Source of the DNA: Microcyclospora pomicola
Taxonomy: Eukaryota > Ascomycota > Dothideomycetes > Capnodiales
Direction: 5' to 3'
DNA: 64,000 nucleotides
NCBI GenBank assembly: GCA_002786065.1
Contig: NHNY01000004.1
Span: 124,001 to 188,000, forward strand
This document shows, piece by piece, positions 10,555 through 20,597 of the stretch. Below the pieces are notes generated by a model. The model had not been told where the DNA came from. It was given only the letters and a program-made list of their open reading frames with translations, and ran no database searches. Both the position numbers and the translations under genes were made by a program. The stretch's first letter is position 1; the number at the start of each line of letters is the position of its first letter.

Positions 10555-11381
10555 CTACTTCCGGTACCACATGCGTGTGATCTTGGTATGCCGCATCTTC
10601 TTCTGCAGCTGGAAGATGCCGAACATCAGCGCCTCGGCCGTGGGCGGGCATCCAGGCACGTAGATGTCGACGGGCACGATCCGGTCGCAGCCGCGCGTGA
10701 CTGAGTAGCTGTAGTGGTAGTAGCCGCCGCCGTTGGCGCAGGAGCCCATGGAGATGACCCACCGAGGATCGGGCATCTGGTCGTATACTTGGCGCAGCGC
10801 CGGCGCCATCTTGTTCGTAAGCGTGCCGGCGACGATCATCACGTCGGACTGGCGAGGGGAGGCGCGGAAAATAATGCCCATTCGATCCTGGTCGTAGCGT
10901 GGTGTGGACAGGTGCATCATCTCGACGGCGCAGCACGCCAGACCGAAGGTCATGGGCCAGAGGGAGCCCTGGCGTGCCCAGTTCGCGACAGCGTCAAGCG
11001 TCGTGCTGTGGGCTGATTAGCTGGTGTTCTTGTAGTGTCTAGACTGTCGTCGCGAACGCACAGTGCATATTGCATCACACCCTTGTTGCCTTCCTGACTC
11101 GGCAGAGGGACCTCTCTGTGCTCTTTTCCTGTGATCGCCTTCATCGGAGGGGGTGGAGGTGGGTTGCCCTTGACGATGCCCTGCTTTATCGTGGTCGGCT
11201 CGGCAGGCTTCGGTGCTGTGGAAGATATGAAGGCGGCATTCGCGAGGCGCAGTGGCTGAATAGCAGTCGTCGGCCGGGCTATGATCTGTTGTCAGTTCCC
11301 CGATGAGCTGCAGACGCAGGAAGAGGGCTTGGACTAACCGCGCAGCGCCAATGCCGTCGCTTGCCTTGTTGCGGGAAACAT
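10555..11381 (-). CDS. NADH:ubiquinone oxidoreductase PSST subunit (NDUFS7 homologue)
   Basis: Three exons on the minus strand, 11339-11381, 11062-11278 and 10555-11005, with introns of 60 and 56 nt, giving 236 aa. This is the complex I subunit that carries the terminal cluster N2 and helps form the quinone site in the matrix arm. The cluster ligands are visible: tandem Cys111-Cys112 (LACCAVE), Cys176 (GSCANGGG) and Cys206 (PGCPPTAE). The spliced join restores [20 protein letters not shown], a conserved entry to the domain. The N-terminus [17 protein letters not shown] is Arg-rich without acidic residues, a mitochondrial presequence, and a poly-Pro segment follows. Its start is 293 bases from the divergent TCA17 start. 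Confidence 0.95.
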
Positions 11382-11674
11382 GGCGGCGAGAGGAGGGGAG
11401 AAGAGAAGGTGTGGAGTGGAGAGTGGTAGCAGCGTAAGGTCGAGATGATGTTCGAGACGAGGTGTAGTGGCGACAATCTTCTATTACGCTGACACTCGAC
11501 TGTCTGATTGGCTCGGAAGTCCAACGCCGAGCCCTGAGCTTGTCTGAGTGCACCGGATCAAACAAGCACAACTCTTGAGCAATGACACGTTCAAGATTAG
11601 CATTTTTCCATTACAAGAACACTTTGTGGTGGTGACGAGTAGAGAAGAACCTTGAATCAAAGTAAAATCCCATA
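11382..11674. promoter_or_regulatory. Short divergent promoter, complex I subunit / TCA17
   Basis: The 293 non-coding bases between two divergent ATGs must hold both promoters. I recognise no named element in it. Confidence 0.6.
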
Positions 11675-12371
11675 ATGCCAACAATGGACCCCAGATCGCC
11701 TTCCATAGCAGCCATAGGCATTATAGGCCGTCACGTTTGTTGATCATCCGTCAACATCATAAGTAGCGTCGCTGACGAGATCTCAGAATAATCCTCTCCA
11801 TATCTCCCTATTCCCATCGACAACAACAGACCCTAGTACCAAAGCCACCCAAGAAAAGGAGCCACGTGATGCTCTGCAGTATTCCTTCATGCTGAACAGC
11901 AGCTTGGACATCTTCGAGGCCCGCATGCCAGCCAAGACTGTTGGCCATGACTTCGGCCTATTACACGCTTTAGATGAGCGGATAGCGCTGTATGGCTGGT
12001 TGACCAACACCAGCGTTAAGTTCGTGATCGTCGTCGACATGGAAGGTCGAACGGCACCAACCTTGGAAGCTGGACGAACAGCAGGCTTAGGGCTGAGGGG
12101 CGGTGATTTGGTCGGGGTAAGTCCTCCAACATTTCGTGCAACGCTTCATTGATCATTAGAATATGACCCACTGATCCGCAAACTTCAGGCTTTTCAAGCA
12201 TTGCAGACAGCATACATCAGGCTTCTACGGAATCCGTTCTATGTGCCGAATGACCACGATCCGAAGTTCAGCAAGAAATCGGGCGCCTCGTTGCACATCA
12301 CCAACTCCAAGTTCATCAACGAAGTGGAACGAGTAGGCAAGTATTGGTACCCTGGAGCCACCGACCTATGA
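11675..12371 (+). CDS. TCA17: TRAPP-associated protein Tca17 / TRAPPC2L
   Basis: Three exons, 11675-11734, 11787-12116 and 12189-12371 (introns 52 and 72 nt, both phase 0 with CTGAC/CTGAT-type branch sites), giving 190 aa. The protein has the sedlin/longin-like fold signature of TRAPPC2L: an N-terminal strand IAAIGIIGRHNNPLHISLF, a central SSLDIFEARMP helix, the YGWLTNTSVKFVIVVD core, and the C-terminal AFQALQTAYIRLLRNPFY followed by ITNSKFINEVERVG. It acts in TRAPP complexes that serve as Rab exchange factors at the Golgi and endosomes. A loop of about 25 residues between the last core strand and the C-terminal helix is enlarged. Start chosen at the first ATG; an alternative ATG three codons later is equally possible. 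Confidence 0.9.
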
Positions 12372-12926
12372 ACATAGACGTCTTGTTGGCAGATGATCAC
12401 ACTAGCAATGCCGGTCAGGCAGTGGCAAGTCCTGCTGAAGACGACCAAATCACGAAGGTGTCACGATCCCCGATTCCTGACATACTGAACCCCCAGCTCT
12501 GTCTCACTTCGAAAGACACCGACCACTACAGTGCTGACAAAGGGCCCTATCACTCAGCAAATGGTCGGCGTTCGAGGGTCTTCGGGGAATTGACGATAAT
12601 GCGGCGATGGAAGCGGCGATAACTGCCAGTCATGCCTTGGTCCAGAGCCTTGGGAGTCACCATCGGGTACAATCCTGCGTGCTCCATAGGCATGCAATAG
12701 GCCTACTGCACGCATGTTGAACGCGTGAACGTTCGCAAGTACTAGATAATACCAGATCCGTGGGGTGGATCCCGTCCGTGAACAGATTGCTTGATCGAAG
12801 TGCCATCACCATGTGATATTGTTCACCTAGCATGCCCGACATGTCTCATGGAATACCATCAACAAGAGGAAGATGCACTACAGCGTTCAAGTTCTTGGAC
12901 AATTCCATAACATTAATCGCCTTCCC
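12372..12926. other. Convergent intergenic region
   Basis: Region of 555 bases between the 3' ends of TCA17 and the four-TM protein gene. Nothing recognisable. Confidence 0.5.
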
Positions 12927-13490
12927 TCATGCACCTTTGTAATCATACTTCGCCCTCTGCAAATCTTCCAGGTCCAAAGGCGTCAACAACTGCCTCACGA
13001 CCATCGTCAGGCTCATGATGATTCCAGGCAACGCCTCCTTCCACGCTTGCTCGCGCAAGCCTTTCCACCAGCTGACCACGCTCACCAGCGCCAAAAGCCC
13101 CGCCAACGCTGCATTCAGATACACCAGATACTTCTCGACCGGGCCCCTTGCTGCATCAATCTGGTAGACCGGCTTCTTGCCCTTGCGATCGGGCGTCTGC
13201 ACGGGCAGGTACTGGAGGACATAACCCGTGCAGAGCAGACTCGTCACGCTGAGGAGTGCTAGAAGCCGTTGTTGCGCGGTACGGCTGGTGAAGAGCAGCG
13301 CGTACACGAAGAAGAGCGCGGCGGCCAGTGGGATGCTCAGGAAGAGGGTGCGGTACAGCGAGGACTTTTGGGCGTCTTCGGTCTGCAATGCGGCTATGAG
13401 TGATTCTTGGTGTTCTTCGTCGAGCTCGTCGGGAGAATCCTCGGTCTCCTCAGGGTACTGGAAGGCTCGGCGAAGACGCGATGTGGCCAT
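12927..13490 (-). CDS. Conserved fungal-type four-TM membrane protein, function unknown
   Basis: Intronless CDS of 187 aa from a clear ATG. The N-terminal 45 residues are acidic and cytosolic-looking (DSPDELDEEHQES). Four hydrophobic segments follow at about 47-67, 76-95, 121-142 and 153-170, the last moderately so. A basic loop (DRKGKKP) separates the second and third segments. The C-terminus is short, hydrophilic and ends KYDYKGA. I do not recognise a named family; organisation suggests an ER or other endomembrane protein, but this is inference. Its start lies 226 bases from the divergent BMT5 start. Confidence 0.75.
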   Translation of the reverse strand: MATSRLRRAFQYPEETEDSPDELDEEHQESLIAALQTEDAQKSSLYRTLFLSIPLAAALFFVYALLFTSRTAQQRLLALLSVTSLLCTGYVLQYLPVQTPDRKGKKPVYQIDAARGPVEKYLVYLNAALAGLLALVSVVSWWKGLREQAWKEALPGIIMSLTMVVRQLLTPLDLEDLQRAKYDYKGA

Positions 13491-13716
13491 TGTAGTTACG
13501 TTGTTGAGGAGACGTAGCGCACGGGGAGGACAGGACGGAGGGTGACGCGAGTGTTGTTGGATGGACTTGCTAGCGTGATTGACATGTGATGATGAGGCTG
13601 CAGTACAAATCGCTTATCGATAAAGCCAGATGGAACAACCATCAAGCATGTGAACGTCCATGCCATGCTACAGGATCTTGCGGAGTCTCCCCAGCAGTAT
13701 TTTCTCGATCCCCACC
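13491..13716. promoter_or_regulatory. Divergent promoter, four-TM protein / BMT5
   Basis: Short shared promoter region of 226 bases containing a perfect 10-base palindrome TTATCGATAA at 13614-13623. Confidence 0.55.
13614..13623. promoter_or_regulatory. TTATCGATAA palindrome in a divergent promoter
   Basis: Extended version of the TATCGATA element also seen before CIA1 and upstream of NUC-2. It contains two inverted CGATAA sequences, each matching the fungal GATA-factor consensus HGATAR. It lies 94 bases before the BMT5 ATG. Confidence 0.4.
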
Positions 13717-14592
13717 ATGGCCAAAGCCAAGAAGCGAAAACTCCACGCCAACCACCAAGATGCACGAAGCGCGAGCAAGAAATCCAAAAGCCATCCCCAA
13801 CAACCATCCGGCAAAGGCGCAACCTCCAAACCCTCTCCCGCCAACAAATCTCACGCCGAACCCACCATCCCCTTCCTCCCCGAAACGCGCATCCTCCTCA
13901 TCGGCGAGGGGGACTTCTCCTTCGCGACCTCGCTGCTGGAGCACCACGGCTGCTGCGACATCACGGCGACCTGCTACGACAGCCAAACGACGCTGTTCGA
14001 GAAGTATGCGCCGCAGGCCCAACAGCACGTCCAGCTGCTGCTGGATGAGGGGCAGACCGTGCTGTACGGGGTCGATGCGCGGAAGCTGTCCTCGCACAAA
14101 GCGCTGACCAAGGGCCCCGGCGGGCTGTTCGAGGTGGTCATGTTCAACTTCCCGCATGTGGGCGGGAAGAGCACGGATGTGAACCGGCAGGTCCGGTTCA
14201 ACCAGGAGCTGCTCGTGGCGTTCTTCGGCAGTGTGGGCGGGGTGCTGGCGCCCGGGGCCACGCTCGTGGTGACGTTGTTCGAGGGCGAGCCGTACACGCT
14301 GTGGAATGTGAGGGATCTGGCGCGGCATGCGGGCCTCGAAGTGGTGCGGAGCTTCCGCTTCATGGCTGAGGCGTATCCGGGATATAGCCATGCGCGAACG
14401 TTGGGGAATGTGGAAGGGGGAGGGGGCTGGAAGGGCGAAGATCGAGAGGCGAGGAGTTACGTGTTCCGCATAAAAGGGGTGGAGGCGGCGAAGCTGGGGA
14501 TGCACCCGGAGAGGATGGCGCAGATGGGCCAGCAGACGACGAAGAGGAAACGAGGACCACATGATGAAAGTTCGACAGATGAAGAAGACTGA
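13717..14592 (+). CDS. BMT5: 25S rRNA (uridine-N3) methyltransferase Bmt5-like (DUF2431)
   Basis: Intronless CDS of 291 aa. The first 50 residues are Lys/Arg-rich and probably nucleolar-targeting. A Rossmann-like methyltransferase domain follows: ILLIGEGDFSFA (motif at 63-70 in GEGDFSFA), then FEVVMFNFPHVGGKS, the characteristic NFPH motif of the Bmt5/DUF2431 family, then PGATLVVTLFEGEPYTLW. Yeast Bmt5 methylates U2634 of 25S rRNA. ATG 13717 sits in CACCATGG, an excellent initiation context, and begins MAKAKKRKL like homologues; an in-frame ATG at 13660 would add 19 residues without homology. The C-terminus ends in an acidic SSTDEED tail. Confidence 0.9.
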   Translation: MAKAKKRKLHANHQDARSASKKSKSHPQQPSGKGATSKPSPANKSHAEPTIPFLPETRILLIGEGDFSFATSLLEHHGCCDITATCYDSQTTLFEKYAPQAQQHVQLLLDEGQTVLYGVDARKLSSHKALTKGPGGLFEVVMFNFPHVGGKSTDVNRQVRFNQELLVAFFGSVGGVLAPGATLVVTLFEGEPYTLWNVRDLARHAGLEVVRSFRFMAEAYPGYSHARTLGNVEGGGGWKGEDREARSYVFRIKGVEAAKLGMHPERMAQMGQQTTKRKRGPHDESSTDEED

Positions 14593-14897
14593 AGAACCAT
14601 GTTCGCTGAGATCGACACGAATCGGACCTGTGCGAGACACGACACTCATGCTTCGAGCTGGAGTTGAATTATGGTAGGCTGTAGGCTGTATTACGCAGGC
14701 ACGCAGAGAGCATAACAATGAAGGCCTGCAATGATCTCATCTGCTCCCTGGGCTGCTCTTTACGCAAGGATAGGCGCCGGACCTGAACAGACAGAGCAAA
14801 TCTTTAGGGATGGGTCCTAACCATTACACCGCTTCACGAACAGCACGCAAAGTCCGCCCATTAGCTCCGAGTCGAAACTCTTCTCCAAACGCCGTTT
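14593..14897. other. Convergent intergenic region
   Basis: Region of 305 bases between the 3' ends of BMT5 and NUC-2. Nothing recognisable beyond presumed 3' UTRs. Confidence 0.5.
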
Positions 14898-17800
14898 TCA
14901 CTGCTCAACAATCTCTCTGAATCGGAGCACAGCATTGTCCATCAAGAACCCATCGACTCCTTTCGCCAAGCCTTGCACGCTGGGTCGCGATCTGTCGTCC
15001 GCTTGAGAATAGTCGGCAATTAGTACGAGCCCGGCCTCTTTCACAGAGTCCACAAGCGCCGGGACAAGGTCGAGGAGGCGTGATGTGCAGATCAGGCCCA
15101 TGAAGTTGTTCGTTTGTGCGATGCGGACTGCATCCTTAATGGACAGCGATGCCCGGCCGCAGTTGGTAACGATGGCGGGGTTTGTAGGTGATGGCTGGAA
15201 ATCGTTGGTAGTCGAAGTGACGCCAAGGTCATTACAAAGGAGTGTAGGGTCTAATATGATGCTGTCAGCACTGGAGAACCTTACAACGTTCATGCAACAA
15301 GAACTTACAGTTTGGTTGTTTCCAATTCAGAGCCGTGCATACGTTTGCGTTGTAGCTCGAGAACACAAAACTCCTCAGAGGACCTTCCCTCTCTTCTCGT
15401 ATATGTCTGGTATGTTCGAACACGACCTTCAGGACAGAATCAACCAGCACGTTGATGTTGAGTGATGGCCCGAGACGAAGTGCTTCCTCTTCTTCCGAAG
15501 TGGGATAGCACAGATGAAGCTCCAAGTGAAGATCGGTTGGCAATAATGCCAGAGCATCCGCAAGCGAGGCGTAAGAACGCGCGATCTGGCGCTGAGCGGC
15601 GCCAAGGTTCTGGAAATCGATACCTGAGCCCACAAGACCTTGAATGACGCCTTTGCCACGTCCACGTTCCAGCCCAGCAGCGGCAAATTCTTGGTATGTC
15701 ATCCGGCTGACAAGGTCGTTTCGACTGCTTGGTAGTGCCCAGTCACTGTATAGGACTGGAACCCCATCTTGGGTCACCTGTACAAAAAGCCTCATAAAAT
15801 CTCCTGATAGACTGCTTCCAGTGATAAGGTTGCTGGGGTGGTTTTCGAACTGACTGGTCGCCTTCCAGTATGTAGCAAAGTGAGTAATCTCGAGCGGCAT
15901 GCCATGGAAAGGCGTCACAACCTGGTACCAGAAGCCGATGCGCCCAATAGCTCTGAGCCTAGGGTCAAACATTTCAAGATGCCATCTGCCTGAGCTGCTC
16001 GTTTCACTTGTGAACACACGGCTAGACGCAGCTGCACGTGCAATCACCTTACTGCCAAAGGTTGGGTAGATGTCGAAGTCAATGCTGAAGGTTTCCAGAT
16101 TCTCGATTTGGAACGAAATATTCCTGAAGTCGTCCTGCACAGGGAGAGGCACATTTCGTGGGATGAGATCCGATGACTTTGATGAGATAGTCAGACGTGC
16201 GGCAGGATATTTGCTGTCACCATAAAATTCGATGGGTTGATCTTGTCCCGGGCTTTCCAGAGAGAGCATGATGAAAGTCTTGGTCTTATCCAAGAAATTG
16301 TGTCCATAGCGTCGCAAGGGAATGATCGGCGGTGGCAGGATCAATGATGGGATGTTCTCAGCGTCCATTTGTATTTCGGCTGGTGTGCTACCACTCAGTG
16401 GTGGAGGTGCTGTGATTGTCAGGGGTGCGGCGGTCGCCCCACCGGTTTGATCTCTGGTAGAGACAACACCTGCCTTAGCCAGGACCTGCATACAATGCAG
16501 ATGTCCCTCCCATGCAGCATAGTACATCGCTGACAAGCCCTTCTCATCGACGACGTCCACCTTAGCATCGAAATCTAGGAGTTGCTGTAAGCAATGGAGA
16601 TGGCCTTCGCTAGCGGCATGGAAGATTGGCGTCCAAGCGTAGAGCTTGTCGGGTTGGTCCATGTCAACGCCGTATTCCTTGAGCATTTCCAAGATTCGCG
16701 GGTCATTCCCAAATCGAGCAACAAGGTGTTGTGGGAAAAGTCCTTCAGCATCCGGAAGTATTTGTGGCTTGTACTGCAGCAGTTGCTCGACAATGGCCAC
16801 TGACCCGTACTGGCAAGCAAGATCCAGGGGAACATGTTCCGCAGCACCAGTTTGGTTGACGAGAGCACCAAGTCGCAACATGGCCTGTACACTTGGAGCT
16901 TGCGAGTGTACGATGCCGTGTATGAGAGGTGTGAAGTTATCCAGATCTTTTGCATTTACCGTGTCGGGTGCGGCCTGTACCAGCGTTTGAATCATCTCAA
17001 CACGGCCATGCATACAAGCATAGTGAAGCGGTCGTCTTCCATAGACATCTGGCGCAATAACGTCGGCATCACTGGCCATGGCAGCTTTGAGCACATCTGC
17101 CCGTCCACTGATCGCTGCTTCATGGATGCTGTTGCGCTCATTGATCGAGTCGGCGTAATTGAAATCGATTAAACCTGTCGCATAAAGGATCTCTTGAGAA
17201 GACGTCGCAGCAGTATTGACTGTGTTTAGGAACACTCTGCTTATGCGCTCCTTTGCTTCATCGTTATCCGGAATGACTCGTCTTGCCCACTCCTTGACCT
17301 GGACTTCGTTGCCGGCATTGACAGCCTGAAGCACCTGATTCTCAAGCTCTGTGTCCTCTTGATCAACCGGCTGCGGCCTGTTCTCTAGCTCCGTAGCTGG
17401 AGTATATGACAGCTTTTCGCCCTCGGCCCAAGCCTGTAATTCGAGTAGCCCGGTTGTGGCTTTGTCGGAGAGATCGCTGATCACATCGCGGTTAAAGCAT
17501 GGCTGAACATCGACAGCGCGAGATAGATAGAGCTCCTTGGTTCGAGACTATGTCACGTATCAGCTGAATGGAACCAAGAGAGCTTCACAAGGATGGTGTT
17601 GCACCTTTGACGTTTTGTCCCACTACCCAGAAGTCAGCGAGGGAACAATAGCTGAGTAGCAGAAATGGCCAAGACCTTTTTCAGAATTTTCGAGAATGCT
17701 GTCTGGTTGATCTCGACGAACTGTTGAAGCTTATCGAGATCATTACTAAACAGTCTGAATCCTTCGAGCAATGTAAGGTAACCAGACGATAGCTTTGACG

Positions 17801-18292
17801 CTGGCGTGGCGCGAGACTGAAGGCCTTGCTTCTTGTCCACAAGAGCCTTGAGACGGAGTTTGAGCTGTTTGTTGTTAGCCCACCAACAACTTCGGTACAT
17901 CAAGCACTCACTAACCTCGGCCTCCTTCTGCAGGTAGAAGATATTCACTTTCTCGAGCTCTCGTTCCAGACGGAAGAAGAAGGTTGCTTTGTTCGCTTGG
18001 AGTGATGCTTGGCCATCCTGTAGAAGCTCACCATCTGAGCCGACTTGCTGGGCTGGTATGACGGGTGTCGCGCTCAGCTTCTTGATGAGCTGATTGAAAA
18101 GTCAGTATATTAAGAAGACCACTGGAAGACCGCTGATAGGAACCTTTTTCAGAGCCTTGTAGTCGACAAAGCTGGCAGCATATTCGGGGATGTCGAGCTG
18201 ACGCTTTTGGATTTGCTTGCCGAACTTCCTGTTGTACCGAAGAGATCAGCTCCATTACGGTTGTAATCGAGAGGCTAGAGGTCTACATACAT
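14898..18292 (-). CDS. nuc-2: Phosphate-sensing CDK inhibitor NUC-2/Pho81 (SPX-ankyrin-GDPD-like)
   Basis: Seven coding exons on the minus strand: 18291-18292, 18144-18228, 17916-18089, 17676-17864, 17605-17622, 15309-17547 and 14898-15250; they sum to 3060 nt, 1019 aa. The initiator codon is apparently split: AT in exon 1, G as the first base of exon 2. The SPX domain (residues 1 to ~200) opens with MKFGKQIQKRQLDIPEYAA. Six or so ankyrin repeats span about 295-515. The C-terminal third is related to glycerophosphodiesterases but lacks the HRG motif and acidic metal ligands expected of active enzymes, which favours Pho81/NUC-2 over the catalytic Gde1. In fungi Pho81/NUC-2 binds inositol pyrophosphates and inhibits the Pho80-Pho85 kinase, controlling the Pho4/NUC-1 transcription factor. 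Exon 5 is an 18-nt micro-exon encoding WDKTSK. Confidence 0.92.
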
Positions 18293-20597
18293 GATGGGCC
18301 ACAGTAGGAACGGTGAGTCGCGTAGCTTCTGACCTTCCGCTCGTCACAGCAGTAGCGATGTAGTGGAGGAGCGGGACTATCAGATGTTTAGTCTGCCGTC
18401 GCACTGATCAACAGAGTCCGTGGTGGTGGCTGGCTGGCAGCATAATGTGTGCATGTGAGATCTGCGTCTAGGCACACATCAGGTAGAGGAATGGCGACCA
18501 ACGAGGCGCATGACAGTCATGTGCGCAACACGATGATGACAAGATTCAGGACGGTTGACGAAGGTAGAGTGGAAATGTGAGGAGGACGAGGTGAAGTCGT
18601 CCAGGCACGTAGGACCTTACCCATCACAGCCACTAAGGTTCAAGACAACCCACTATCGATAAGCTCGAGGATTTGACAGAAACACGAACGGGCCCGCACG
18701 GTAGTAGTGGTGGGGCAAGACATCCATCGTCGAGCTGCTCGTCACACGCATCTTCAACGAAGGATCAATCAGCAGGCGGTATGAGACCCAGGCCATCCTC
18801 CGGCAAACACGCTGTAGGCAAGCGAAACATCCCTAACCCAAGAACGAATGGCAATGGCGACAGCCAGAACGTGGAGATGCGCCGCGCGCAGACGGCCACT
18901 AACGCGACGCGCTTCGTCTCACTAGAATACCTTAGTTTACACGACTGTCGAACAGATTCGTGCGCAGATTCCGGCATTCAATCGATCAGTTCACTGCCTT
19001 CCCGTCCACTCATCCGCCCATGACGAACAAAGACCGACCAACCCCAGCCGCGGCTCTGCCTCCGACCCAGGAAATAGTCATCGATCGTCTTGAAGAAGAC
19101 GGGACGGAGGCACAGCACTAAGCTGACCGATCAAATGGATTACTCTTGGCAAGACAGTGATTGGCGACCAATTGAATGTGTTGCAGTCGTTCTTCCAAGC
19201 AGACAACAACACGCGCTTGATATCGTTCTGTTCTGAAAGAATATGAGGGTGTATTGCACAGGTCGACTCATCCGCTAGCCCATGCCGAGAGTCAGGGAGC
19301 ATGTAAAGAATAATCATACCTGACTCAAGCCACACAGCACCAAAGCAAGCGAGACTGATGACTGATCAGTTCAGGCAAGCTATGAACCTACCCGATGCGA
19401 CTGATATGTGTGGGAGATGGAGTGATTGGATGTTCGTTGCGATGAACACCTTCAAAGGAGACTACGTGAGTAGCCCTGCAGCGCGTCAATTGAAGACCCT
19501 GACGATCGAGAGATGAATTGTAGACGGCGCCGTGAGCGGACACGGTGTCTCTGTGGACTGACCTCCTACAACGTGAAGCACGGCGTGGAATGCTCGCTTG
19601 TGATCCTCATAATCTAGATGAGCGGTTGGAAGTCTCCGTCTATCTTGCTCGGTTCTACTACGCGACACTAGATCTTTCGATATGTGGAGCAGTGTCGCAT
19701 TGAGCTCGTCGACAGCGTCGACGGCCAGCAGACTACCAGTAGCTCCATCAGCCATGGAGACGCACGATGGCTTTGCTCAGTACTGTACTTTTTGCACCTC
19801 ACTCTTCGTGGCAGTCGTTGCCACCGCACCTCGGCATTTTCCGACCAAGATGCTACATACTCGGTCACAAATCCACAACACGATATAGCAACATGTCCTT
19901 GTTGAAACGTCTTGGAGATTGGCAGCAAGACCTTGGCCTTGGCACAATATCTTGGAGGACAGCTCATTGCGAGAACGTCAATTGAGCACGGGCGGGGACG
20001 GGCTGGACCACGCTGCACAGACGATTACTATAAACGCGTTACAAAGGATGTCGGCATCGATGATAAGGCGACGTCATATCGTCTATTTGAAGTGATTGTG
20101 GATGAAGACTAATCCTGAGGTGTCGGGACGGAATGACAGACCTTTGGCTGACGTGCACTTGCGATCCCGGAGCAACTTTCATGTTGTCTCTACCTCGGCA
20201 TTCCTAGTGTTGTGAGCTGGTGTCAACCTTTCCTGCATCGTACGGTAAGGACCCTCGAGAGATGCTTCAGCGTGTCAGCCTAGCTAGAACAGGTGCGGTA
20301 ATCACGAACGCACATGCATCATGTGCAATTCGTGAGTATAATCCAGATCGTCTCATCCAACGGGCTAAGCAAAGCCAAGCCTTGCGATCGTCTTGGACAA
20401 AATGCTACTGTATGTTGTATCGTAGGCTGATGATGCCGTGCATCATTGGTTTCAGCCCTTGTGTGGAATGCGGTTAGAGCCAGAGCTGCCGAGGCTTGGC
20501 CGGGACAGCAGATCAGCTCGATTGAAGTCCACCGAGAACTCTCGAGTCGATCCCATCACAGTCAACCTGCTATCCCAGACGATCCATTCTTCCATCC
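18293..20597. other. Long divergent region NUC-2 / EFM6-like, with unresolved coding-like segments
   Basis: Region of 2.3 kb. The first few hundred bases are promoter and leader of NUC-2 and contain TATCGATA at 18654-18661. Between about 19.0 and 19.8 kb several frames look coding-like, including a plus-strand stretch ending in a well-formed 58-nt intron candidate (19466-19523, with CTGAC branch site), and a minus-strand frame at 19486-19755 starting with an ATG. I could not build a consistent gene on either strand. Confidence 0.35.
18654..18661. promoter_or_regulatory. TATCGATA palindrome upstream of NUC-2
   Basis: Third intergenic copy of the same 8-base palindrome, about 360 bases upstream of the NUC-2 split start codon. 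Confidence 0.35.

Noticed and set aside
13642-14718. 358-codon minus-strand frame over BMT5
   Set aside because: Antisense shadow of a GC-rich gene; no protein-like motifs, while the plus strand has the NFPH methyltransferase signature.
18028-18255. ATG at 18255 (minus) as the NUC-2 start
   Set aside because: It lies inside intron 1 and reads exon 2 in the wrong frame, destroying the SPX N-terminus.
14898-18292. Gde1 (active glycerophosphodiesterase) instead of NUC-2/Pho81
   Set aside because: Same domain order, but the phosphodiesterase domain lacks the catalytic HRG motif, and the SPX and C-terminal sequences fit Pho81.
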